Positions 18,624 to 26,154 of a stretch of DNA of 64,000 bases are shown here, one piece after another (the first letter of the stretch is position 1; each line of letters starts with the position of its first letter). The notes below the pieces were generated by a model. The model saw only the letters and a program-made list of their open reading frames with translations, had not been told where the DNA came from and did no database searches. Location of the stretch: the NCBI GenBank assembly GCA_015075405.1, contig JABTUK010000003.1:1302001-1366000 (forward strand), in the 5' to 3' direction. This DNA is from Anaerolineales bacterium. GTDB taxonomy: Bacteria > Chloroflexota > Anaerolineae > 4572-78 > J111. A program made the translations under genes and the position numbers.

Positions 18624-19673
18624 ATGAACCCATCAGTTTCACGCAAATCACCCACTATAAGCCTTCCATTTGATTTTTACACGCTGCGCTTATTTATCAT
18701 CGCTCTGGTTATCTTTGTCGCTTTTAGTTTATTGCTGCCGGGCAAATTCTTTACCGTGCTCAATATGCAATCAATGGCCGTTCAATTGCCGGAGTTTGGC
18801 ATTCTGGCCTTTGCTATTTTGATTACTATGTTGACCGGGGGCATTGATCTTTCTATTGTCGGCGCGGCCAATCTCTCGGCCATCGTCGCGGCGATGATTC
18901 TGACCGGGTTGACGGGTGAAGGCAGCGGCATGCCCCTCGCGGCGGCTATCCTTGTATCAGTGTTAGGGGCGCTGCTGGTGGGGTCAATCTGCGGGTTAAT
19001 CAACGGCCTTCTGGTGTCGCGTATTGGTATCACCCCAATTCTGGCTACGCTGGGCACAGGCGCTATTTATACCGGGCTTTCTTTTGTTATCACCGGCGGG
19101 CCGGCCATTACCACCACCCAGTTGGCCTTCATCGGCAATGGCTCGATCCTGGGGCTGCCGATTCCCATTATTGTCTTTATTGTCGTCGTCATTGCCTTTG
19201 CCATCCTGCTGAATCGAACCGTATTTGGTTTCAATGTTTTTATGTTGGGGACAAACCCGACGGCGGCGCTTTTTTCCGGGATCAACAGCGATAGCGTCTT
19301 GCTGCGGACCTATTGGCTGGCCGGTTTGATCGCCGGCCTGGCCGGCATTATCTTTCTGGCTCGCACCAATTCAGCCAAACCGGACTTTGGCGCCTCCTTC
19401 ATTTTGCTGACAGTTTTGATTGCCATCCTGGGGGGCGTCAGGTATACCGGCGGTTTTGGCACGGTCTCAGGGTTGGTGTTATCCGTGCTCAGTATTCAGT
19501 TCCTTTCCACCGGCTTGAACATGTTGATGCTGGAGTGGTTCCCTTCCAGCGCCGCTATTTTCTTCCGCCAGTTTGCCTGGGGCGGGCTGCTCCTGGGAGC
19601 GATGGTGCTCAATTACTACGCCGAAAAAAGGCGCAGCCGGCAAGCAAGCTCAAAGCCGTCGAATGAATCTTAA
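18624..19673 (+). CDS. sugar ABC transporter permease 2 (RbsC-type)
   Basis: A 349-residue polytopic membrane protein of the same branched-chain/ribose permease family. Motifs are LTGGIDLSIVGAANLSAIVA near residue 75 and ILGGVRYTGGFGTVSGLVLS near residue 270. It has 8-10 helices and a basic cytosolic C-terminus (AEKRRSRQ). ATG start at 18624. The 166-bp gap from permease 1 is filled by an inverted repeat. With the ATPase and the binding lipoprotein it completes a ribose-type importer. Confidence 0.9.
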   Translation: MNPSVSRKSPTISLPFDFYTLRLFIIALVIFVAFSLLLPGKFFTVLNMQSMAVQLPEFGILAFAILITMLTGGIDLSIVGAANLSAIVAAMILTGLTGEGSGMPLAAAILVSVLGALLVGSICGLINGLLVSRIGITPILATLGTGAIYTGLSFVITGGPAITTTQLAFIGNGSILGLPIPIIVFIVVVIAFAILLNRTVFGFNVFMLGTNPTAALFSGINSDSVLLRTYWLAGLIAGLAGIIFLARTNSAKPDFGASFILLTVLIAILGGVRYTGGFGTVSGLVLSVLSIQFLSTGLNMLMLEWFPSSAAIFFRQFAWGGLLLGAMVLNYYAEKRRSRQASSKPSNES

Positions 19674-19704
19674 CCCCTTACTTGGGTAATCAGAGGTGAT
19701 TTAT

Positions 19705-21258
19705 ATGCCAGGGCCTTACGTTATCGGCATTGACTTTGGCACGGAAAGCGTGCGCGTGGGTATCTTCGATCAGATCGGACAGCCGGTAGCCTTTGCTTCG
19801 CAGGAGTACCCGCTGTACCATCCCCACCCCGGCTGGGCCGAACAGAAACCCGACGAGTGGTGGGCGGCGCTGGTGACAGCCACCCGCGCGGTTTTAGACA
19901 AAAGCGGGGTGGCCAAAGAAAAAATTGTTGGCCTGGGGGCTGACTGTACCAGTTGCACCGTCGTGGCGCTGGATGCCGAATTTCAGCCGGTGCGCCCGGC
20001 CATCATCTGGATGGATGTGCGCGCCGCCGACCAGGCCCGCCGTATCGCCGCCAGCGGCCACCCGGCCCTGAAATACAACGGCTTTGGCAACGTCTCGGCC
20101 GAGTGGCTGCCCTGCAAAACCCTCTGGTTCAAAGAAAATGAGCCGGACCTGTACCGGCAGGCCGTTCACATCGGCGAGTTTATTGACTGGCTGACCTACC
20201 GCCTGACCGGCGAATGGGTCGGCAGCATCAACAATACCAGCATTCGCTGGTACTACGACCGGGCCGAAGGCGGCTGGCCGGAGAGTTTTTATGAACAAAT
20301 CGGCCTGGGCGACCTGATTCCAAAGTTCCCGCCCAAAGTGCTGGATATGGGCGTCGTCGCCGGAACGCTGCGGGCTGACGCGGCGGCGGAGTTGGGCCTG
20401 CCCGCCGGCATTCCCGTGGCCGAGGGCGGGGCCGACGCTTTTGTGGCCATGGTCGGCCTCAACGTGCTTCGGCCCGGCAAGATGGCTTTCATTACCGGCT
20501 CGTCGCACCTGATGCTGGGCCAGAGCGCCCAAGCCCTGCATGCCAAAGGTATTTTTGGCGCGTACACCGACGCCGTGCTGCCGGGCCAGTACACCGTCGA
20601 GGGTGGGCAGGTCTCCACCGGCTCGGTGGTCAAATGGTTCAAAGAAAATTTGTGCGGCAAAGAAGCGGCTCAGGCGGCGGCGCGGGGCGTGGATGTCTAC
20701 ACGGTACTCAACGAACTGGCCGCGCCCATTCCGCCCGGTTCCGAAGGCTTGCTGGTGCTGGATTATTGGCAGGGCAATCGCACCCCCTATATTGATCCTG
20801 AAGCGCGAGGGATCATTCGTGGGCTGTCGCTTAAACATACCAACGGTCACATGTTCCGGGCTATTATCGAGGGGATTGCCTACGGGACCGAGCACATCCT
20901 GCGAACCTTCCGTCAAAATGGTTATGTAGTCGAAGAGATGGTGGCCGCCGGCGGGCCAACCAAAAGCGCCCTGTGGATGCAAATCCACGCCGATGTCAGC
21001 AACGTGCCCATCACCCTGACCGCTGTGCCCGACGGCCCGGCCCTCGGCTCGGCTATTCTGGGCGCAGTCGCCGCCGGCTTGTACCCCGACGCGCCAAGTG
21101 CGGCTGAGGCGATGGTTCAGGTGCGCAGCCGGATTGAACCCAATCCCGAAACCCATGAACTCTACCAATTTTATGTGGACCAGTACATCAACACTTACCC
21201 ACCCTTGCAAGAACTAACCCACGCCATGACCCGCCACGTTGAGGCGCGGAAGAAGTGA
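19705..21258 (+). CDS. FGGY-family carbohydrate kinase (ribulokinase-like)
   Basis: About 517 residues from the ATG at 19705, 8 nt after AGAGG; a GTG at 19696 overlaps that site. The N-terminal actin-like ATPase lobe begins YVIGIDFGTESVRVGIFD. WMDVRA, the FITGSSHLML phosphate loop, GGQVSTGS and the FGGY signature 2 region with IEGIAYGTEHILRTF and AAGGPTKSALWMQ are all present. This subgroup (YPLYHPHPGWAEQKPDEWW) is near ribulokinase and D-apulose-type kinases; it phosphorylates a ketopentose, polyol or related sugar with ATP. The exact substrate cannot be read from the sequence. It lies between the importer and the RuBisCO-like gene. Confidence 0.9.
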   Translation: MPGPYVIGIDFGTESVRVGIFDQIGQPVAFASQEYPLYHPHPGWAEQKPDEWWAALVTATRAVLDKSGVAKEKIVGLGADCTSCTVVALDAEFQPVRPAIIWMDVRAADQARRIAASGHPALKYNGFGNVSAEWLPCKTLWFKENEPDLYRQAVHIGEFIDWLTYRLTGEWVGSINNTSIRWYYDRAEGGWPESFYEQIGLGDLIPKFPPKVLDMGVVAGTLRADAAAELGLPAGIPVAEGGADAFVAMVGLNVLRPGKMAFITGSSHLMLGQSAQALHAKGIFGAYTDAVLPGQYTVEGGQVSTGSVVKWFKENLCGKEAAQAAARGVDVYTVLNELAAPIPPGSEGLLVLDYWQGNRTPYIDPEARGIIRGLSLKHTNGHMFRAIIEGIAYGTEHILRTFRQNGYVVEEMVAAGGPTKSALWMQIHADVSNVPITLTAVPDGPALGSAILGAVAAGLYPDAPSAAEAMVQVRSRIEPNPETHELYQFYVDQYINTYPPLQELTHAMTRHVEARKK

Positions 21259-21262
21259 AACA

Positions 21263-21322
21263 TCTTGCGTGTTGCGTGTTCCGTAATTTAATCGGGTACA
21301 CAACGCGCAAGACGCAACACGC
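21263..21322. repeat. heptamer hairpin between the FGGY kinase and RuBisCO-like genes
   Basis: Left arm TTGCGTG repeated, right arm CGCAAGACGCAACACG; same family as 15860-15906. Confidence 0.7.
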
Positions 21323-21344
21323 CTTGAAAAAATAACTCGCGCTC

Positions 21345-22490
21345 ATGATTTTCCCTCCTGTCTCCCTCACCCTTTCCGGCGACCGATTTACGGTGATTTA
21401 TCGCCTGGCCGGGGCTGACGAAGCCGAGGCGCGCGCCAAAATCAAAGGGATTTGCCTGGAGCAAACGGTTGAACTGCCGGAAGAACTGCTGCCGGATGGC
21501 GACATCCGGGCCGAGGTTGTCGGGCGGTTGGAGTGGCTGCGCCAGGCAGATGCAAACATTTTTGAAGCGGCCATCAGCTACGCGGTCGAAACAACCGGCT
21601 TTGAGCTGCCCCAACTATTGAATGTTATGTTTGGCAACACCAGCATGCAGCCCCACATTCGGGTGGAACGCCTGGAACTGCCGGAGCGTTTGCTGCAAAC
21701 CTTCAAAGGGCCTCGTTTTGGGCAGTCTGGTTTGCGGGCGCTGCTCCAGGCTTACGGGCGGCCCCTGCTCTGCACCGCGCTCAAGCCGCTGGGTCTGCCG
21801 GCCAAAAACCTGGCCGATTTAGCGGGGCAATTTGCCCTGGGCGGAATTGACTTGATCAAAGACGATCATGGGTTGGCCAACCAGCCTTTTCACCCCTTCC
21901 ACGAGCGGGTTTGCCGCTGCGCCGAGGCGGTCAACACGGCCAACCAAAAAACGGGCTATCGCTGCCTGTACGCGCCCAATATTAGCGCCCCGGCCCAGCA
22001 AATTGTCGAGCGGGCTTATTTGGCTAAAGAGGCCGGCGCGGGCGGATTGATGATTATTCCCGGCCTGGTCGGGCTGGACAGCCTGCGCCTGCTGGCCGAG
22101 GACGACGGGTTGGGCCTGCCGGTCATCAGTCATCCGGCTTATTGGGGCAGTTATGTGACCCATCCGCAGCAGGGTGTGGCGCACCGGCTAACTTATGGTT
22201 TGTTACCGCGTTTGGCCGGAGCCGATGCCACAATTTTTGTTAATTACGGGGGGCGCTTTTCCTTCACTCCGGCCGACTGCCGGGGAATTGTCGCCGGGGC
22301 CAGCGAGCCGCTGGGCCGGCTCAAGCCGATTTTTCCTATCCCCGGCGGCGGCATGACCCTGGCTCGCCTGCCAGAGATGGTTCAGTTCTATGGGCCTGAG
22401 GTGATTTTGCTGATTGCCGGGGGACTGTATGCTCACGGCCCGAATTTGTTGGAAAGCTGCCGTCAGTTCCGGGCTTTGGTTGACAAGTAA
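21345..22490 (+). CDS. RuBisCO-like protein (form IV type)
   Basis: A 381-residue protein with the RuBisCO large-subunit layout, N-terminal domain plus TIM barrel. Visible active-site positions: CTALKPLG (Lys147, equivalent to Lys175 of spinach), IKDDHG (Lys172, the carbamate Lys201; Asp174 for Asp203; His175 where RuBisCO has Glu204), SHPAYWG (His near position 294), and a loop-6 region NYGGRFSF without the Lys334 motif. PGGGM (equivalent to SGG) is kept. So it cannot be a carboxylase but should enolise or decarboxylate a related compound. RuBisCO-like proteins are known for 2,3-diketo-methylthiopentyl-P enolase and for 3-oxo-isoapionate (phosphate) decarboxylase/hydrolase in apiose breakdown. 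The sugar-locus context favours the second kind. Its 3' end overlaps the convergent EamA gene by 28 nt. Confidence 0.88.
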   Translation: MIFPPVSLTLSGDRFTVIYRLAGADEAEARAKIKGICLEQTVELPEELLPDGDIRAEVVGRLEWLRQADANIFEAAISYAVETTGFELPQLLNVMFGNTSMQPHIRVERLELPERLLQTFKGPRFGQSGLRALLQAYGRPLLCTALKPLGLPAKNLADLAGQFALGGIDLIKDDHGLANQPFHPFHERVCRCAEAVNTANQKTGYRCLYAPNISAPAQQIVERAYLAKEAGAGGLMIIPGLVGLDSLRLLAEDDGLGLPVISHPAYWGSYVTHPQQGVAHRLTYGLLPRLAGADATIFVNYGGRFSFTPADCRGIVAGASEPLGRLKPIFPIPGGGMTLARLPEMVQFYGPEVILLIAGGLYAHGPNLLESCRQFRALVDK

Positions 22491-23407
22491 GGCGCCGGGG
22501 ATTGAACGGCGGGTTTATCCTCAGCCGCCGCAGGCGTCTCAGCCACCAACACCAGGTAAACCCCGGCGATAATCAAAGCGCTGCCAAAAAAGAACGATAG
22601 AGTTAACGCCTCGCCCAAAAGCAGCCAGCCCAGCAAGCTGCCGACGACCGGCTGCAAAAAGAAGAACAGCCCCACCTGATGCGCCGACATTAAACTTAAA
22701 CCTTTATTCCAACAAAACGCCGCCACCGCCGTAGAGACCACCCCCAAATAAAGCACGCTCAGGATAATCGGCCAGGTCAGCATGACCTCCGGCGACCACT
22801 GCCGGCGTTCCAGCAGGGTAAAGGGCAGGGTCAGGGCCGTCGCCACCCAGATGCCCCAGGTGGTGATTTGCAGGGAGGTGTGGCGACGCGAGGCCTTGCG
22901 GGCCAGCACCGAGTAATAGCCCCAAAAAACGGCGGCCAGCAGCAAGGCCAGATTTCCCAGCCATTGAGCCTGACCGGCATGACTTTCGTCGGGCAGGCCC
23001 ATGACAATCAACACGCCTATGCAGGCCAGGGCCATGGCCACTTTTTGTTTGAAAGACATGGCTTCTTTCAACAGTAGAACCGCAAACAGCGATAGGAACA
23101 GCGGCGAGAGGGTGGTAATCACCGCGCCCATGTGCGCCGACGACAACTTGGTTCCGACAAACTGGGCGCTGATAGACAAAAAGTAGCCAATCGCCCCGAT
23201 TTGAAACAGCAGCCCCCGATCCTGAGCCGGCAGTAACGGACTTTTTTGCCGCCAGTTGAGCCAGCCCAGCACCACCGCTGCAATCACAAAACGCAGAAAA
23301 AGCAGGGTCAGCGGCGGGACAAAATCCAGCGCGTACTTGCTGACCACATACATGCCGCCCCAAATACAGGCGGCCAGAGATAGATACAGAGCGCCTCGGA
23401 TAGACAT
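22463..23407 (-). CDS. EamA/DMT-superfamily transporter
   Basis: About 314 residues from MSIRGALYLSL (ATG at 23407), 10 nt after GAGGAG; an upstream ATG at 23449 lies in the leader. Ten hydrophobic helices in two EamA halves (GMYVVSKYALDFVPPLTLLF; LYLGVVSTAVAAFCWNKGLS) with LLGEALTLSFFFGSALIIAG near the end. DMT transporters of this type export small metabolites such as amino acids or their precursors across the cytoplasmic membrane. The AraC-type gene upstream on the same strand is a likely regulator. The 3' end overlaps the RuBisCO-like gene tail to tail. Confidence 0.9.
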   Translation of the reverse strand: MSIRGALYLSLAACIWGGMYVVSKYALDFVPPLTLLFLRFVIAAVVLGWLNWRQKSPLLPAQDRGLLFQIGAIGYFLSISAQFVGTKLSSAHMGAVITTLSPLFLSLFAVLLLKEAMSFKQKVAMALACIGVLIVMGLPDESHAGQAQWLGNLALLLAAVFWGYYSVLARKASRRHTSLQITTWGIWVATALTLPFTLLERRQWSPEVMLTWPIILSVLYLGVVSTAVAAFCWNKGLSLMSAHQVGLFFFLQPVVGSLLGWLLLGEALTLSFFFGSALIIAGVYLVLVAETPAAAEDKPAVQSPAPYLSTKARN

Positions 23408-23444
23408 TTTGAAAAAACTCCTCAATAGACCGCCGAAAAACATT

Positions 23445-23587
23445 TTCATTGGTTATTTTTGTAGGGGTCAGCGAAATGTTGCACCTTCCCGGAAGCTGTT
23501 TTGAGGTTGATTGGCTCATTAGGCCGAGCTTCCGGGAAGGTTTTGACTTGCAAGATATGTTTGACCCCTACATTCATTGGTTATTTT
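23445..23587. mobile_element. 113-bp MITE with perfect terminal inverted repeats and 15-bp flanking direct repeats
   Basis: TTCATTGGTTATTTT occurs at 23445-23459 and again at 23573-23587. Exactly between them lies an element beginning TGTAGGGGTCA (23460-23470) and ending TGACCCCTACA (23562-23572), a perfect 11-bp inverted repeat. A second inner inverted repeat (ACCTTCCCGGAAGCT / AGCTTCCGGGAAGGT) gives a long hairpin. No ORF fits inside. The geometry is that of a non-autonomous transposed element with target duplication. Confidence 0.75.
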
Positions 23588-23609
23588 AGAGGAAATTCAT
23601 TGGAAATGC

Positions 23610-24356
23610 TTAACCCAATTTCGGCCAGATTTTGACCGATTTTCGGTTTTGTTGGCGATATTCAACCGGGGTCAGATTTTCCTGTTCTCGAAACAGGCGG
23701 GTGAGTGAGGCGTGATGCTCATAGCCAACCTGTTGGGCGATGCGCAAAATGGAAAAATTAGTTTCCGTCAGTAAATTTTTGGCTTCGTTTAGGCGCAATT
23801 TTTGCAGGTAGGCGCTGGGAGACAGGCCGGTGGTTTTTTTGAACCACTCGCTGTAATAGGTAGGATTGTAACCCTCCAGTGCCGCCAGTTCGGCCAGTTG
23901 AATGTTTTCAGGAAAGTGGTCGTGCAAATATTGGATGGAGCGAGGCGTAACTGCCTGCTTCAAAAGGCCGTAGGCATAGTGAAACAGGTCGGTGACAGCC
24001 CGGTGAGCAGCCGGTTTGTCGTTAACCTCACTCATCAACAAGAAGCGGAGCGCCTGCCAGCGTTCATCTACGGTTCGGCGCAATCCCTGGCTCAGGGGGG
24101 GTATAGTTTTGTCCAGGCAGAGCTGGCCGGGGATATCCAAAACCAGCACTTGATTGGAGGTATGCCCGTAAAAAGTGTGTTGGCAGTAGGGCGGCAAAAA
24201 CAAGAGGTCCTGTTCGTCGAGTTGGTGAGGCTGCTCTGTATTGATGGAAATTGTGCCCTGCAGGGGCAGAATTAACTGGGCGTGAGCGTGGGCATGGGTG
24301 CAGGCAGTCTCCCCATAGCTGCGGCGTTCAGCCAAAACATGTCTTAGTTCGCTCAT
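23610..24356 (-). CDS. AraC-family transcriptional regulator
   Basis: A 248-residue protein. An N-terminal cupin domain (residues 10-85; HAHAHAQLILPLQGTISI) carries several histidines. The C-terminal double-HTH (about 140-240; IQLAELAALEGYNPTYYSEW, then ILRIAQQVGYEHHASLTRLF) binds DNA. The start ATG lies 3 nt after the stop of the J-domain gene, so the two are cotranscribed. The next gene downstream on the same strand is the EamA transporter, separated by the MITE. Control of that transporter by a small ligand sensed by the cupin is a reasonable inference. Confidence 0.9.
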   Translation of the reverse strand: MSELRHVLAERRSYGETACTHAHAHAQLILPLQGTISINTEQPHQLDEQDLLFLPPYCQHTFYGHTSNQVLVLDIPGQLCLDKTIPPLSQGLRRTVDERWQALRFLLMSEVNDKPAAHRAVTDLFHYAYGLLKQAVTPRSIQYLHDHFPENIQLAELAALEGYNPTYYSEWFKKTTGLSPSAYLQKLRLNEAKNLLTETNFSILRIAQQVGYEHHASLTRLFREQENLTPVEYRQQNRKSVKIWPKLG

Positions 24357-24359
24357 GAG

Positions 24360-25163
24360 TTATCTCTTTAGGGGAATAAAGCCTTGCTCCGGCCCCAGTT
24401 GGTCGAATTGGGCTTTGAGCATATCCCGCTCGACGGTTTTGCGGGCAATTTTTTTCTCGGTTTCGGCGGCTAATTCGCCCAGCAAATCGCGGCCCCGGCG
24501 GCGAGCCAGCTTAACTTCCAGGCTCAACTGCACGCTGGGCCGCTGCGGCAGTTGGCTCAATTCCCGTTCGATCTCCCGCACCCGGCGCTGGCAGCGGTCC
24601 AGTTCGGCTTGCAGCGCTTCAACAGAAACGTTGAACGTTGAACGTTGAACGTTCAACGTTTCGGACAACGCCAGGAGTTCGGGCAGGCTGCGGGCGGCGT
24701 AGGCGTTGTTGATGGCGGCCATTTGCTCGGTGCGGCGAGCGCGCTCAAGCTCATCGGCGGCCAGGTCGGGGTGGAAGCTGCGGGCCAGGTGGCGGTACAG
24801 CCGCCGGATTTCGGCTTCGTCGGTGGGCGGGGGTGGCTGCGGCGGTGGGGTAGGCGCGGCGGGCGGCGGCGCTTGCCAGGCGCGGCGATATTGAAAATCC
24901 ACCGAGGCGTAATCCTGGCCGTGCTGCTTTTGGCGCAGCAGGTGCAGGCGCTCCATATAGCGCTCGATTTCCGCTTCCAGCGCCTCCAGCTTATCGTACA
25001 GATAGCCAACCCTGGCCTCAAATTGAAACTCAAAGGCGTTGACCTCAGCCAGCCGGTCGGCCAGTTGGGCTTCTTTTTCAATCAGCTCCGTTTTGGCCTG
25101 CTCCACGGCAGCGCGCAGGCGGGTTAATTTTTCAGAGTCGGTTTCGGGTTGCCAATGGGCCAT
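24360..25163 (-). CDS. J-domain protein with coiled-coil flanks
   Basis: A 267-residue protein. Residues 10-85 form a coiled coil (AAVEQAKTELIEKEAQLADR), then a proline-rich linker (QAPPPAAPTPPPQPPPP), then a short J-domain at about 115-170 with the essential HPD in HLARSFHPDLAAD, and a second charged coiled coil to the end. J-domains stimulate DnaK ATPase; the coiled coils probably select a client or mediate self-association. There is no zinc finger or DnaJ C-terminal domain. A heptamer hairpin (24626-24664) is inserted in frame just after the J-domain and encodes ETLNVQRSTFNVS. It is cotranscribed with the AraC gene. Confidence 0.8.
   Translation of the reverse strand: MAHWQPETDSEKLTRLRAAVEQAKTELIEKEAQLADRLAEVNAFEFQFEARVGYLYDKLEALEAEIERYMERLHLLRQKQHGQDYASVDFQYRRAWQAPPPAAPTPPPQPPPPTDEAEIRRLYRHLARSFHPDLAADELERARRTEQMAAINNAYAARSLPELLALSETLNVQRSTFNVSVEALQAELDRCQRRVREIERELSQLPQRPSVQLSLEVKLARRRGRDLLGELAAETEKKIARKTVERDMLKAQFDQLGPEQGFIPLKR
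24626..24664. repeat. heptamer hairpin inside the J-domain gene
   Basis: Three tandem GTTGAAC units followed by the inverted GTTCAACGTTTC arm. The reading frame continues through it. Confidence 0.8.
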
Positions 25164-25176
25164 CAGTTACATCACA

Positions 25177-26112
25177 TCAACTTGTGGGGTTAACTTTATA
25201 CTCGTTAAATGGCAACTCAAGGAGTCTCAATTGGGCGTACTCTGGTTGAGCGGGTAGGGAGACTTCTAAAGCAAAATTTGTAATCAAAGCTTCGAGCATG
25301 GCATGGCGGAGATCTTCGTGCGAACCAACATGGTAGAAATGTTCTTTGGTAAACAGGTGAAAGCCATTGCTATTCCAGTTTTTGTCAATGAGAGGATTGC
25401 GGCGAAACTCGTTGCTGTGCCAGGTCGAAAGGATAAATTTGCAGGACAGGTTTTGTAAAGAGGCAACTAAACAATTTTCATGGCTCTCTGACCAACTATT
25501 GAAATAGTCCACATGCCGGCCCATATAGGGAGGATCGGCATAAACCATATCATTTGATTTAACCTGACTTAAACTTTTCTGAAAATCCATAGCTTCAAAT
25601 ACCCAATCGCTGGCATGAATAACCGTAGCGATGGTTCTGATCTGATTGACAATTTTGGTGACATAGGCCGGCGAGAAACGGTCGGGTTTGCGGCAGAAAG
25701 GGACATTAAAATAGCCTTTACGATTAAAGCGCATCACCCCGTTAAAACAGGCGCGATTGAGGAATAAAAAATCGTAAGAGTTCGGGGAGAGGTTAAATCG
25801 CTCCCGGATTTCATAGTAGTAAGTTTCCCCCTTGGTTTTAAGCTGCTGCCCCTGTTCAATAAGAAACTCCTTTACTCCACCTGGGCTGATCGAACGATTT
25901 TGAATATCTTTATAAAATTGAATAATGTGAACATTTGTATCTGCCAGCAATGCTTTTTTCGGCTGAATATTTAAGGCGACTACACAGGAGCCACAAAAAG
26001 GTTCAATCCAGCGGTCAAAATCTATGTCATTTACCAGGTTTTTGATCTCTGGAACAAGTTTTGTTTTAATCCCTTGACATTTTATAGGGGGAACTAATAA
26101 AATATAGGCCAT
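25177..26112 (-). CDS. D12-class N6-adenine DNA methyltransferase, orphan
   Basis: About 311 residues from MAYILLVPPIKCQGIKTKL. The protein has the Dam-type order: motif X (PPIKCQGIKTKL; usually WxGGK), motif I (EPFCGSCVVALNI; usually GSG), FLNRACFNGVMRFN and motif IV DPPY (YADPPYMGRH). It should transfer methyl from SAM to adenine in a short DNA site. The Cys in motif I is unusual. A TATAAT box with TTGTTT 16 nt upstream ends only about 4-7 nt before the tandem ATG codons (26115, 26112), suggesting leaderless translation. No endonuclease is adjacent. The gene is more AT-rich than its neighbours, a sign of recent transfer. Confidence 0.85.
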   Translation of the reverse strand: MAYILLVPPIKCQGIKTKLVPEIKNLVNDIDFDRWIEPFCGSCVVALNIQPKKALLADTNVHIIQFYKDIQNRSISPGGVKEFLIEQGQQLKTKGETYYYEIRERFNLSPNSYDFLFLNRACFNGVMRFNRKGYFNVPFCRKPDRFSPAYVTKIVNQIRTIATVIHASDWVFEAMDFQKSLSQVKSNDMVYADPPYMGRHVDYFNSWSESHENCLVASLQNLSCKFILSTWHSNEFRRNPLIDKNWNSNGFHLFTKEHFYHVGSHEDLRHAMLEALITNFALEVSLPAQPEYAQLRLLELPFNEYKVNPTS

Positions 26113-26154
26113 CATCAGAATTATACCCCATAACCACCCCCAAACAAACAACTT

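Noticed and set aside
25177..26112. A complete restriction-modification system around the D12 methylase
   Set aside because: Neighbours are a J-domain protein and a membrane protein, with no nuclease motif.
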